From CAWJFP01 sp963842155 (GTDB lineage: Bacteria; Pseudomonadota; Alphaproteobacteria; JACZXZ01): 64,000 nt of DNA. How positions within the stretch are numbered: the stretch's first letter is position 1; each line of letters begins with the position of its first letter. The stretch spans positions 100,900 through 164,899 of the forward strand of contig CAWJFP010000013.1 in the NCBI GenBank assembly GCA_963842155.1, read 5' to 3'. Positions 7,361-16,008 of this stretch are shown here, piece after piece. A program made the position numbers and the translations under genes. Below the pieces are notes generated by a model. It worked only from the letters and a program-made list of their open reading frames with translations. It was not told the origin of the DNA and ran no database searches.

Positions 7361-8086
7361 TCATGTCAGATATTGGCCGCCATTGACCGTGAGCGTCGAG
7401 CCGGTGATGAAGCCAGCGTCGTCCGCGGCCAGAAACGCCACGGCATGCGCCACCTCCTCCGGCTTGCCCAGCCTGCCGACGGGGATCAACGGCAGCACCT
7501 TGGTGTCGAGCACCTCCTTGGGCATGGCCCGCACCATCTCGGTCGCGATATAGCCCGGCGACACCGTGTTCACCGTGATGCCCTTGCTGGCGTTCTCCTG
7601 CGCGAGCGCCTTGGTGAAGCCCATCGCGCCCGCCTTCGCGGCCGAGTAGTTCACCTGGCCGAACTGGCCCTTCTGCCCGTTGATCGAGCCGATGATGATG
7701 ATGCGGCCGAAATTGCGCGCGCGCATCCCCTCGATGACGTTGCGCGTCATGTTGAAGAGCGAAGTGAGGTTGGTCTCGATCACCGAATGCCATTGTTGCG
7801 GCGTCATGCGATGAAGGGTGGCGTCGCGCGTGATCCCGGCATTGTTCACCAAAATCTCGATTGGGCCCAGCGCGGCCTCGACCGCCGCGATGCCGGCCTT
7901 GCAGGCCTCGAAGTCGGAGACGTCCCATTTGAACACATGGATGCCCGTCTCCTCATTGAACGCCTTGGCCGCGGCGTCGTTCCCGCCATAGTTGGCGGCG
8001 ACCCGGCAGCCCGCCGCCTTGAGGGCCTTGCTGATCGCCTCGCCGATTCCGCGGGTGCCCCCCGTCACCAACGCTACGCGCGACAT
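7361..8086 (-). CDS. phaB: Acetoacetyl-CoA reductase
   Basis: A short-chain dehydrogenase that reduces acetoacetyl-CoA to (R)-3-hydroxybutyryl-CoA with NADPH, the second step of PHB synthesis. Visible are the cofactor loop VTGGTRGIGEAI, NNAGITRDATLHRM, the active-site NYSAAKAG (Tyr-x3-Lys) and the C-terminal GGQYLT. The 241-residue length is normal for PhaB. phaA lies upstream on the same strand with a 205-nt gap holding a 9-bp hairpin, so the two may be separate transcription units. Confidence 0.95.
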   Translation of the reverse strand: MSRVALVTGGTRGIGEAISKALKAAGCRVAANYGGNDAAAKAFNEETGIHVFKWDVSDFEACKAGIAAVEAALGPIEILVNNAGITRDATLHRMTPQQWHSVIETNLTSLFNMTRNVIEGMRARNFGRIIIIGSINGQKGQFGQVNYSAAKAGAMGFTKALAQENASKGITVNTVSPGYIATEMVRAMPKEVLDTKVLPLIPVGRLGKPEEVAHAVAFLAADDAGFITGSTLTVNGGQYLT

Positions 8087-8212
8087 GACTCCTCCCTCTC
8101 TTTTCTATTTGGTTCCGGCCATGAAACCATAAAACGGGCAGCTGCGCCACGTTCACCCGCCGAAGGGCGGACAGCCGCGCGGCCGCGCCATTGCATGGAC
8201 GCGAAAGGAGGG

Positions 8213-8241
8213 GGCCGCGATGATCCGCGTCAATCGCGGCC
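8213..8241. terminator. Perfect 9-bp hairpin between phaA and phaB
   Basis: GGCCGCGAT and ATCGCGGCC are perfect complements around an 11-nt loop, 51 nt past the phaA stop. There is no T-run, so it may be a terminator, attenuator or transcript-stability element between phaA and phaB. Confidence 0.4.
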
Positions 8242-8291
8242 GAAGGCCAGGCCCGCCGCCAAATGGTCGGTCGCGGCGATTTCCGGCGAGG

Positions 8292-9470
8292 CTAGGCGCG
8301 CTCGACGCACATGGCGATGCCCATGCCGCCGCCGATGCAGAGCGTGGCGAGGCCGCGCTTGGCGTTGCGCTTCTCCATCTCGTAGAGCAGCGTCGTCAGC
8401 ACGCGCGCGCCCGAGGCGCCGATGGGATGGCCGATGGCAATGGCGCCGCCGTTGACATTGACCTTGGCGGGATCCCAGCCGAGATCCTTGTTGACGGCGC
8501 AGGCTTGCGCGGCGAAGGCTTCGTTCGCCTCGACGAGGTCGAGCTGATCGATCGACCAGCCGGCGCGCTTCAAGGCGGCGCGGCTCGCCGGGATGGGGCC
8601 GGACCCCATGATCGCCGGATCGACCCCGGCCGTCGCCCAGGAGACGATGCGGGCGAGCGGCTTGACGCCGCGCTTCTTGGCCTCGGAGGCCGTCATCAGC
8701 ACGACCGCCGCCGCGCCGTCATTGATGCCGCTGGCGGTGCCGGCGGTCACCGTGCCCGCCTTGTCGAAGGCCGGCTTCAGCTTCTGCAAGGCCTCGAGCG
8801 TCGTGCCGTGCTTGGGATATTCGTCCACCGCGACCACGACGTCGCCCTTCCGCGTCTGGATGGTGACGGGCGCGATCTCCTCCTTGAAGCGGCCCGATTT
8901 CTGCGCCGCCTCGGCTTTCTGCTGCGAGCCGAGGGCAAAGCGGTCCTGCTCCTCGCGTGTGATCTGCCAGCGCTGCGCCACGTTCTCGGCCGTGTTGCCC
9001 ATGTGGTAGCCGTTGAAGGCGTCCCACAGCCCGTCCTTGATCATGGTGTCGATGAACTCGGCGGAGCCCATCTTGACGCCCGTGCGCAGATACGCGGCAT
9101 GCGGCGCCTGGCTCATGCTCTCCTGGCCGCCCGCGACGATGATCTTGCTGTCGCCGACCAGGATCGCCTGGTAGCCCAGCGCCACGCTGCGCAGGCCGGA
9201 ACCGCAAAGCTGATTGATGCCGTAGGCCGTCTTCTCGACCGGGATGCCGGCGGCGATCGCCGCCTGGCGCGCCGGGTTCTGTCCCTGGGCGGCCGTGAGG
9301 ATCTGGCCCATGACCACCTCGTCTACCTCGCCGGGCTCGACCTTGCCGCGCTTCATCGCCTCCTTGATGGCGACCGTCCCCAGATAGGAGGCGGGCACGC
9401 TGCTCAAGGAGCCGTTGAAGGCGCCCACGGGCGTGCGCGCGGCCGATGCGATCACGACATCTTCACTCAT
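8292..9470 (-). CDS. phaA: Acetyl-CoA C-acetyltransferase (beta-ketothiolase)
   Basis: Condenses two acetyl-CoA to acetoacetyl-CoA for PHB synthesis and the ethylmalonyl-CoA pathway. The 392-residue thiolase shows the nucleophile Cys in NQLCGSGLRSV (about residue 89), the catalytic His in GHPIGASGARVL and the second Cys in LCIGGGMGIAM near the C-terminus. The start MSEDVVIASAARTPVG is typical of the family. A candidate promoter lies about 60-90 nt upstream. Confidence 0.96.
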   Translation of the reverse strand: MSEDVVIASAARTPVGAFNGSLSSVPASYLGTVAIKEAMKRGKVEPGEVDEVVMGQILTAAQGQNPARQAAIAAGIPVEKTAYGINQLCGSGLRSVALGYQAILVGDSKIIVAGGQESMSQAPHAAYLRTGVKMGSAEFIDTMIKDGLWDAFNGYHMGNTAENVAQRWQITREEQDRFALGSQQKAEAAQKSGRFKEEIAPVTIQTRKGDVVVAVDEYPKHGTTLEALQKLKPAFDKAGTVTAGTASGINDGAAAVVLMTASEAKKRGVKPLARIVSWATAGVDPAIMGSGPIPASRAALKRAGWSIDQLDLVEANEAFAAQACAVNKDLGWDPAKVNVNGGAIAIGHPIGASGARVLTTLLYEMEKRNAKRGLATLCIGGGMGIAMCVERA

Positions 9471-9528
9471 TGGAAGGCCCTCCAGAGGACGATGGGGTTG
9501 CTTGGCGTATCCTTGCGGTGTCCCTCTT

Positions 9529-9558
9529 TATATAGGCTTACCGCAGGTGCGAAGGCAA
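9529..9558 (-). promoter_or_regulatory. Candidate sigma-70-type promoter of phaA
   Basis: On the minus strand TTGCCT (9558-9553) and TATATA (9534-9529) are separated by 18 nt, ahead of phaA. Picked by eye; plausible but unproven. Confidence 0.4.
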
Positions 9559-9577
9559 GGAAGCCCTGCCCTCGCCC

Positions 9578-10609
9578 TCAGGTCAAGGCGAAATGCAACT
9601 CACCCAGCCGTTCGATGCTGGTGACGATTTTGTCGCCCGGCTTGAGCCAGACGCGCTTTTCCTTGGGATAGCCGACGATCACCCCTTCCGGCGTGCCGGT
9701 GAAGATGATGTCGCCGGGCTTGAGCGTGATGTTCTGCGAGATATAGCTGATGAGCTGCCGGCAATTGAAGATCATGTCCGCGGTGTTCGAGGATTGGCGG
9801 ACCTCCCCATTGACGCTGCATTCGATCTTGAGCGCGTTGGGGTCCGGCACCTGGTCGGCGGTGACGAGGTAGGGCCCTACGGGCGCATAGCCGTCGCAGG
9901 TCTTGCCCAGCATCCATTGGCTGGTGCGGAATTGCAGGTCGCGGGCGGTGAAGTCGTTGCCGGTGCAATAGCCGAACACATGGTCGAGCGCCTCGGCCTC
10001 GCCGACGCGACGCGCTTCCCGCCCCATGACGATGACCAGCTCGGCCTCGTAGTCGAATTGCTCGGCGCTCTGCCGCGACACGGCGATCTCGCCGCGATGG
10101 AAATTGAGCGTGCTGTTGTATTTGTTGAACAGGATCGGCGTCGTCGGAATGGGTTGACCGGTTTCCAGCGCGTGCTTGCGATAGTTGAGCCCGATGCAGA
10201 CGATCTTCTCCGGATTGCCGACGCATGGCCCAAGATCGGCCTTCGCCTCGTCGAGAAAAAGCCCCGGATGGATATTGTCCTCCGTCGCCTTCGCGACCAG
10301 CCGGCCGAGCGCACTCGCGCCGCCGCCGCCATGGAGCAGCTCGTCGATCGTGGCCGGCGCATGGATATGGAAAAGCCCGGCGGCGCGCTCGACATCGAGA
10401 ATGCCGCGCGCCGTCTTGACGCCGAGGCCGAGCCTTTGGCCATGACGCAGGCTCACGAAGATCATGCCCTTGGGCGCTTCGGCAGCGCTGGCGGCACCCG
10501 CCACGCCGGGCGCGGTCGCGGGTACGGCGGCGATGCTCGAGGCCGCGGCCAGCGACATGGCGCCGGCGACGCCGGCAGTCTGGAGAAATCTTCTACGGTC
10601 CCGATCCAT
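9578..10609 (-). CDS. Tat-exported fumarylacetoacetate hydrolase family protein
   Basis: A FAH-fold protein of 343 residues. The start at 10609 is supported by a GGGAGGAAG ribosome site and gives a twin-arginine signal (DRDRRRFLQTAGVAGAMSL), so an exported location is predicted, which is unusual for this mostly cytosolic family. The catalytic domain shows CIGLNYRKHALETG, the metal-binding region FDYEAELVIVMG, and FTGTPEGVIVG near the C-terminus. It sits between phaA and phaC on the same strand with no obvious role in PHB metabolism. The substrate is unknown. Confidence 0.85.
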   Translation of the reverse strand: MDRDRRRFLQTAGVAGAMSLAAASSIAAVPATAPGVAGAASAAEAPKGMIFVSLRHGQRLGLGVKTARGILDVERAAGLFHIHAPATIDELLHGGGGASALGRLVAKATEDNIHPGLFLDEAKADLGPCVGNPEKIVCIGLNYRKHALETGQPIPTTPILFNKYNSTLNFHRGEIAVSRQSAEQFDYEAELVIVMGREARRVGEAEALDHVFGYCTGNDFTARDLQFRTSQWMLGKTCDGYAPVGPYLVTADQVPDPNALKIECSVNGEVRQSSNTADMIFNCRQLISYISQNITLKPGDIIFTGTPEGVIVGYPKEKRVWLKPGDKIVTSIERLGELHFALT

Positions 10610-10709
10610 GGCTTCCTCCCATTGCACGTACGTGACGTCGCGGAAGCCCCCTTCTTCACGACAACCGGCCCTAGCTAACCGCCGCGGCCAGGGCCGCGTC
10701 AAGCGAGCC

Positions 10710-11978
10710 TCAGGCGGGCAATGGTTTGCGCGTCGGCCGCGGCTTGCGCCGCTTGCGCGCGCGGGGCTTGACGGCGGTGGCGGCCAGCCAGTCGCGCAGA
10801 GGCTCCCATACGGCGCTCTGCGCCACGCCGCTCACCATCATGCCGATATGGCCGGCGGCGGGATGGCGGATGTCGGCCGCCGGAATAAGCGCACCCAGCG
10901 CCTCGGCCGAGGCCGGCGGCACGATGCGGTCCTGGGCAGGCACCATGACGAGCGCCGGGAGCCTCAGCCTGCCGGGGTCGACGGCTTGACCGGCGACCCG
11001 CCAGTCGCCGCGGCCGGGCTTGTTGAGCCCGTACCAGCCGGCAAGGCATTCGCGCGCCACGCCCGCCGCAAGCGGCACGCCGTCATTGAGCCAATCCTCG
11101 AGCGCCACGAAGGCCAGCTCGCGCGGGGAACCCGGCGCCATATCGGCAAAGCGCAGGAACTTGCGCGGCGCCAGATAGGGGTCGAGCATATAGAACAGGG
11201 CCTGGAGGAAATCGGTCGGCAGAATGCCGATCCGCTCGGCAAGACCGAGCGAGGGCTCGCAAGCGGCGGAGAGAGCGCGGGCAAACTCGGGCCGGTCGGC
11301 ATGGAAGTCCCAAGGGGTGGCCAGAAGGGCCAGGCCGCTGACATCCTTGGGCCTGCGCTGTGCCGCCGCCAAAGCCAAATTGCCGCCCATGCAATAGCCG
11401 GCAAGTCCGACCGGGCCGCCGGCCTGTGCGACGGCGCAGGCGAGCGCGGTTTCGAGGCGCCCGGCGATATAGTCGCTCAAATCGAAGCCGCGCTCGGCAG
11501 CGCCCGGGGCGCCCCACTCGATCAGCAGGGGGCGCAGGCCCTGGCGCGCCAGCCAGCGCAGGAAGCTGCCGCCTTCGGCAAGATCGAGGATATAGCCGCG
11601 ATTGACGAGCGAGGGAACGAAGAGCACCGCAGGCGCGCGTTCGGCTTCGGGCGCGGTCGTGCCGAAATCGAGCAGGCGCGTGCTACCTTCTTGCCAGAGG
11701 ACGGGCGGATCGGCCAAGGCGCGGCGATAGGGGTGGTGGCGATAGCGCTCGACGGCGCGGAGCAGCCGGCCCAGCCGATCGCGCACTTCGCGATCGAGCG
11801 TACGCGCGAAGGCGTCGGGATCGACGTCATTCAGCCTTGCTTGAAGCTCGCTTGCCTGGAGCTGGAGCTCCGGTTTCCAGGGCAGCGAGCCGCTCCTCAA
11901 GAGCGGCAATGCGCCCCTTGAGCTCAGCCAGGTCATGGCCGCCGTCCCCAGATGGAGAGCCAGCGGACGCGGCCCCAT
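10710..11978 (-). CDS. phaC: Poly(3-hydroxyalkanoate) synthase, class III-like PhaC
   Basis: Polymerises (R)-3-hydroxyacyl-CoA on granule surfaces. The lipase-like box with catalytic Cys is GYCMGG, the Asp is in PAQDRIVP and the His in AAGHIGMMV. The frame is about 420 residues from ATG 11978, nearer class III than class I PhaC. Starts at 11999 and 11978 both overlap the 3' end of the upstream phaE-like gene out of frame by 150-173 nt. The N-terminal segment in the overlap (GPRPLALHLGTAAMTWLSSR) looks like authentic PhaC sequence, so the overlap is probably real. Confidence 0.88.
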   Translation of the reverse strand: MGPRPLALHLGTAAMTWLSSRGALPLLRSGSLPWKPELQLQASELQARLNDVDPDAFARTLDREVRDRLGRLLRAVERYRHHPYRRALADPPVLWQEGSTRLLDFGTTAPEAERAPAVLFVPSLVNRGYILDLAEGGSFLRWLARQGLRPLLIEWGAPGAAERGFDLSDYIAGRLETALACAVAQAGGPVGLAGYCMGGNLALAAAQRRPKDVSGLALLATPWDFHADRPEFARALSAACEPSLGLAERIGILPTDFLQALFYMLDPYLAPRKFLRFADMAPGSPRELAFVALEDWLNDGVPLAAGVARECLAGWYGLNKPGRGDWRVAGQAVDPGRLRLPALVMVPAQDRIVPPASAEALGALIPAADIRHPAAGHIGMMVSGVAQSAVWEPLRDWLAATAVKPRARKRRKPRPTRKPLPA

Positions 11979-12231
11979 GCGCGGCGGCGCCCTTTCCATG
12001 CTTGTCTCTTCCCTTCGCGCGAGCGCCAGGATCGTGGCGGGCCGCTTCCGCGGCAAGGCCCTGGAGGGCAGGCAGGCCCGAGGCGAATGCGGCGCCCATT
12101 TGGTTGATCATGCCGAACCAGCGCGAAAGCGATTCCGCCAGCTCCGGATCGGCCGCCATGGCCGCCCATTGCTCCTGCCACAGCTCGAGATAGCGGCGAA
12201 CCAGGCTTTCGAGTTCGGGCGGCTCGGACAT
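11827..12231 (-). CDS. phaE: Small PhaE-like PHA synthase subunit
   Basis: A 134-residue protein with an N-terminus (LVRRYLELWQEQWAAMAADPELAESL) like class III PHA synthase subunit PhaE, followed by a low-complexity linker and a C-terminal coiled coil (LAELKGRIAALEERLAALE). It is shorter than typical PhaE. It directly precedes phaC on the same strand and overlaps it out of frame. It is divergent from phaR. Assignment rests on the N-terminal pattern and the neighbourhood. Confidence 0.65.
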   Translation of the reverse strand: MSEPPELESLVRRYLELWQEQWAAMAADPELAESLSRWFGMINQMGAAFASGLPALQGLAAEAARHDPGARAKGRDKHGKGAAAHGAASAGSPSGDGGHDLAELKGRIAALEERLAALETGAPAPGKRASSKAE

Positions 12232-12310
12232 GGGAGCAAACTATAGCGGAGCCCCGAAGCGCGGGCCAGCGCCCGTCCCGTCGACCATGAGGCGCCCCAT
12301 GACAAGACGC

Positions 12311-12341
12311 TTGCGCATGCGACAGGTGATGAACGTATACT
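12311..12341 (+). promoter_or_regulatory. Candidate phaR promoter and PhaR operator region
   Basis: A palindromic TGCGCA core in TTGCGCATGC (12311-12320) resembles the TGC/GCA-rich sites bound by PhaR, and TATACT (12336-12341) is a possible -10 upstream of phaR (start 12384). Autoregulation is known for PhaR in other bacteria; here it is inference. Confidence 0.35.
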
Positions 12342-12383
12342 GGTCGGCCGGAAGCTGGGGCCACAACTTGAGGCGCAATCGAA

Positions 12384-12989
12384 ATGGCCAATAAAAGCCG
12401 CGACGCGCAGGCGCCGATCACGATCAAGAAATACGCCAATCGGCGCCTCTACAACACCGCGACGAGCAGCTACGTGACGCTCGACGACCTATGCCAGATG
12501 GTGAAGAGCAACGCCGACTTCGTCGTCTATGACGCCAAGACCGGCGAAGACATCACGCGCTCGGTGCTGACCCAGATCATCGTCGAGGAGGAAGGGAAGG
12601 GGCAGAACCTTTTGCCGATCAGCTTCTTGCGTCAGCTCATCGGCTTCTACGGCGACAGCCTCGGTAACATGCTGCCGCGCTATCTCGAATCGAGCATGCG
12701 CGCCTTCTCGCAGAACCAGGAAAAATTCCGCCACTATATGAAGGGCGCCTTCGACGGGCTGTTTCCCTTCGGTTCGCTCGAGGAGATGGGCAAGCAGAAC
12801 GTCGCAATGATGGAGCGCGCCATGAAGATGTTCGCGCCTTTCACCGCGGGCGAGCCGCCGGAGCGAAGTTCGACGCAGCCGGGCGGCGAGACGGCGGAGC
12901 ATGACCGGCTCGAGGAGCTCAAGGAGAAGATCGACGCCCTGCAACGCCAGCTCGACGAGCTGGGCAAGGCGGAAAAGCAGGAGGAGTGA
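12384..12989 (+). CDS. phaR: Polyhydroxyalkanoate synthesis repressor PhaR
   Basis: A DNA- and PHB-binding repressor that controls phasin and granule genes. The N-terminal PHB/PHA accumulation regulator domain is clear (ITIKKYANRRLYNTATSSYV, then LDDLCQMVK and FVVYDAKTGEDITRSVLTQII). Residues 75-160 carry the second conserved region (LPISFLRQLIGFYGDSL, then PRYLESSMRAFSQNQEKFR). The tail is a predicted coiled coil (RLEELKEKIDALQRQLDEL). It is divergent from phaE-phaC across a gap of about 150 nt. Confidence 0.96.
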   Translation: MANKSRDAQAPITIKKYANRRLYNTATSSYVTLDDLCQMVKSNADFVVYDAKTGEDITRSVLTQIIVEEEGKGQNLLPISFLRQLIGFYGDSLGNMLPRYLESSMRAFSQNQEKFRHYMKGAFDGLFPFGSLEEMGKQNVAMMERAMKMFAPFTAGEPPERSSTQPGGETAEHDRLEELKEKIDALQRQLDELGKAEKQEE

Positions 12990-13004
12990 GCGCCGGCCCG
13001 TTGG

Positions 13005-13075
13005 GCGCTTGAGCGGCCGGAGGCAAGTTATGCTAGAGCGATTCCGCGTGAGCGGATATCGCTTTAGAGCACGAC
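13005..13075. repeat. Dispersed palindromic repeat, copy A
   Basis: AGCGGCCGGAGGCAAGT followed by a hairpin-like arm pair (TAGAGCGATTCCGC / GCGGATATCGCTTTA). It aligns along its whole length with 59210-59280. The stop codon of the minus-strand PAS-GGDEF-EAL gene (TAA, 13064-13066) lies in the right arm, so the element probably doubles as a bidirectional terminator between phaR and that gene. Confidence 0.65.
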
Positions 13076-14791
13076 CGATTTGGCCCGAGGGGGCATCGTG
13101 ATCGCGGGCGCGCGTCGCCAGGCCGGCTCGACGGTCGGCTTTCCGCAATGCCAGCCCTGCAGATATGTGACGCCGTGGCTCGCCAGCAGCGCGGCGTCCT
13201 TTGCGGTCTCCACGCATTCCGCCACCGTGACCAGGCCGAAGCCCTCGGCCAGCGAAAGGAGCGTGCGAATGAAATGCTGGTTGTCGGGATTGTCGGCGAC
13301 ATTGCGGACGAAGGCGCCATCGATCTTCACGACATCGACGGTGAGCGCCTGGAGATGCCGGAAGGAGGTGTAGCCGGCGCCGAAATCGTCGAGCGCCACG
13401 CGGCAGCCGAGCTCGCGCAAGGCCACCACGAAACGCGCCATCTCTTCCACGTCGGGCACCGCCATCGTCTCGGTGATCTCGATGATGAGCCGCCGGGCGA
13501 TGTCGGGCCGTCCCTTGACGAGCGAGGCGAGCAGACGGAACCATGAGCGATCGAAGGTGGTGATGCTCGAGACGTTGATCGCGAGCTCGAGGTCGGCATG
13601 GTCCTGCAGGTCGCGGACGGCGAGCTCGAGGGCGCGCCGATCGATCGCCGTCACCAGGCCAAGCTGCTCGACCACCGGAACGAAGACGCCGGCCGGCACG
13701 AGCTCGCCGTCCGCGCGCCGCATGCGCAGCAGGCATTCGTGGAACGCCACGCCGTTGTCGCTCGCGGTCACCACCGGCTGATAGGCGAAGAAGATGCGGC
13801 CCTCGCGCAGTGCGATCTGCACCTCTTCGGCCATGGCGACATTGCGGCGGTGGTCCTGTCGCTCTTCTTCCGAGCGCTCGTAACGGTAATAGCTGTCGCG
13901 CCCGGTGCGGCGCGCCGCCTGCAGGCCGACCTCGCCCTTGGCCATCACGTCGTGGGCGGTCTGGCTGGCCTGGGGGAAAGCCACGCAGCCGAGCGACACC
14001 GTGACATGCAGCGGCCCGCTCGGGGTCTCGATCGACGTGCTGCGAATGGCCTCGAGGACCTTCTCGGCGGCGACGGGCAGCTCGTCCTCGCCGCATTGAG
14101 CGAGCACGACGCCGAAGCTGTCGTCGCCGATGCGCCCGACCACGTCGCTCGCCCTGAGGCAGCGGTCGAGGCGGTTGGCGACCTCGATCACGACGGCGTT
14201 TACGGTGCGGTAGTCGAACGCCTCGCTGAACAGCGACAGGCGATCGATGCCGACCGTCAGATAGCCGCCGGAGATGGCGTAGCGCGTGGCATAGGCCAGC
14301 GCGCGCTCGAGGGTTTCGCGCAGCCGTGCCCTGTTATAGTGACCCGTCAGCTCGTCATAGCTTGTGAGGTATTCGAGCCGCGCCTCGGCCTGCTTGCGCT
14401 GCGTGATCACGCGCAACACACCGCGCAAGCGCGCGGCCCGCCCATCGGGCGCGAAATCGGCGACTCCCCGGTCATGCACCCAATGATACTCGCCCGCGTC
14501 GTTGCGTACACGGTATTCGCAATCGAAGGGCTGGCCCGCGGCGCGATGGTTCGCCAGCGCGACCCGGCGTAGCGGAACATCCTCGGGATTGAGCAGCCGC
14601 TCGAAAGCCTCACCCTCGATGCCGCCCTCGAGCCCGGCCACGCCGAGCACGCGTTCCGCTCCCGCGAAAAAGCGCAATCGATCGTCGGCAAGATTCCAAT
14701 CGTAGATGACGTCGCCCGACGCCGCGAGCGCGGCTCTGAGGTTATTTAATTCGTCGCGCTCGCTGAAATGATCGGTCAATGCTTCCTGCAC
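13064..14791 (-). CDS. PAS-GGDEF-EAL protein (cyclic-di-GMP phosphodiesterase, likely)
   Basis: 575 residues with no membrane segment. A PAS domain covers about 20-150 (DVIYDWNLADDRLRFFAGAERVLGV). A GGDEF-like domain covers about 155-310, where the signature is degenerate (RIGDDSFG), so cyclase activity is probably lost. An EAL domain covers about 320-570 with ECLLRM in place of EALLR, but retains NVS, EITE, the DDFG loop (ALDDFGAGYTSF), VVKIDGAFV and AECVET, so phosphodiesterase activity is likely. The stop codon lies inside a dispersed palindromic repeat. The ligand of the PAS domain is unknown. Confidence 0.9.
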   Translation of the reverse strand: MQEALTDHFSERDELNNLRAALAASGDVIYDWNLADDRLRFFAGAERVLGVAGLEGGIEGEAFERLLNPEDVPLRRVALANHRAAGQPFDCEYRVRNDAGEYHWVHDRGVADFAPDGRAARLRGVLRVITQRKQAEARLEYLTSYDELTGHYNRARLRETLERALAYATRYAISGGYLTVGIDRLSLFSEAFDYRTVNAVVIEVANRLDRCLRASDVVGRIGDDSFGVVLAQCGEDELPVAAEKVLEAIRSTSIETPSGPLHVTVSLGCVAFPQASQTAHDVMAKGEVGLQAARRTGRDSYYRYERSEEERQDHRRNVAMAEEVQIALREGRIFFAYQPVVTASDNGVAFHECLLRMRRADGELVPAGVFVPVVEQLGLVTAIDRRALELAVRDLQDHADLELAINVSSITTFDRSWFRLLASLVKGRPDIARRLIIEITETMAVPDVEEMARFVVALRELGCRVALDDFGAGYTSFRHLQALTVDVVKIDGAFVRNVADNPDNQHFIRTLLSLAEGFGLVTVAECVETAKDAALLASHGVTYLQGWHCGKPTVEPAWRRAPAITMPPRAKSVVL

Positions 14792-15006
14792 TGCCCCGGC
14801 TCCTCCTTGGTTGCGCGACCCCGCCTCTTTAGGACGAAAGATTATTTATGGCAGCAAGTTATCGGCCACACCTTAAAAATTGATGAAAAATAAGGACATT
14901 CCGACGCCAGGCCGGCCGCTGCCCGAGGCAAAGAATTTCGCCGGCACGGAGAGGCCTTGACCCTTTTCGCGGCCGCCCCCTAGCTTGACGCCGCTAAGGG
15001 GGCCTC

Positions 15007-15999
15007 ATGCGCGTCATCCGCCATTACCAGAATGTCGCCGAAGCCGCGCGAGGCGCCGTCGTCGCCATCGGCAACTTCGACGGCATCCACCTGGGCCACC
15101 AGGCGATCATCGACGAGACGCGCCGTATCGCCGGGGCGGAAGCGCGCTTGAGCGCGGTGCTCACCTTCGAGCCGCATCCGCGCAGCTTCTTTCGACCCGA
15201 GCTGCCGTCCTTCCGCCTCACTCCCTTTCGCATCAAGGCGCGGCTAATCCAGGCGCTCGGCGTCGAATCGCTTTTTGTCCTCCCCTTCAACGCCGCGCTT
15301 TCGCGGCTTACCGCCGAAGCCTTCGTAGTCGAGGTGCTGGCGCGGGGGCTGGCGATCCGACGCGTGGTGATCGGCGACAACTTCGCCTTCGGCCACGAGC
15401 GGCGCGGCGACGTCACGCTCCTGCAGGCGCTGGGCGAGCGCGCCGGCTTCGGCGTCACCCGCCTGCAGCGGCTACGCGGCCCGAGCGGCGAGATCTACTC
15501 CTCGACTCGCATCCGCGAATATCTCCAGGCGGGCGATCCCACGCGCGCGGCGCTCCTGCTCGGTCGCTATTGGGAGATCGAGGGCCGCGTGCTGCCCGGC
15601 GACCGGCGCGGCCGCTCCCTCGGTTTTCCGACCGCCAATCTCGGCCTCGGAAGCTATCTCGAGCCCGCGCGCGGGGTCTATGCCGTACGGGCGGGGCTCG
15701 AGCGCGGCCAAGAGGTCGAATGGCATGACGGCGTCGCCAATCTTGGCGTCCGCCCGACGGTCGACGGGCGGACGCTTCTGCTCGAGGTCCATCTCTTCGA
15801 CTTCGCGGAAGACATCTACGGCCGGCATCTGCGCGTGGCGCTTGTCGACCACTTGCGGCCGGAGATCAAGTTCCCCGACCTCGATGCGCTGAAGGCGCAG
15901 ATCGCCGACGACTGCCGCCGCGCGCGAATCATCCTGGCAGGCGAGCGCTGGGAGCATGGCTGGCCGGCCACGCCATTCGGGCCGCCGCGCGCCTCGTAA
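15007..15999 (+). CDS. ribF: Bifunctional riboflavin kinase / FAD synthetase
   Basis: Phosphorylates riboflavin to FMN and adenylates FMN to FAD. The N-terminal nucleotidyltransferase domain has the HIGH-like loop AIGNFDGIHLGHQAII and YSSTRIREYLQAGD. The C-terminal flavokinase domain has GDRRGRSLGFPTANLG, GVANLGVRPTVDG and LLEVHLFDFAEDIYG. The 330-residue length is slightly long for the family but intact. It converges on the GNAT gene with 9 nt between stops. Confidence 0.96.
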   Translation: MRVIRHYQNVAEAARGAVVAIGNFDGIHLGHQAIIDETRRIAGAEARLSAVLTFEPHPRSFFRPELPSFRLTPFRIKARLIQALGVESLFVLPFNAALSRLTAEAFVVEVLARGLAIRRVVIGDNFAFGHERRGDVTLLQALGERAGFGVTRLQRLRGPSGEIYSSTRIREYLQAGDPTRAALLLGRYWEIEGRVLPGDRRGRSLGFPTANLGLGSYLEPARGVYAVRAGLERGQEVEWHDGVANLGVRPTVDGRTLLLEVHLFDFAEDIYGRHLRVALVDHLRPEIKFPDLDALKAQIADDCRRARIILAGERWEHGWPATPFGPPRAS

Positions 16000-16008
16000 A
16001 GTCCTCTT

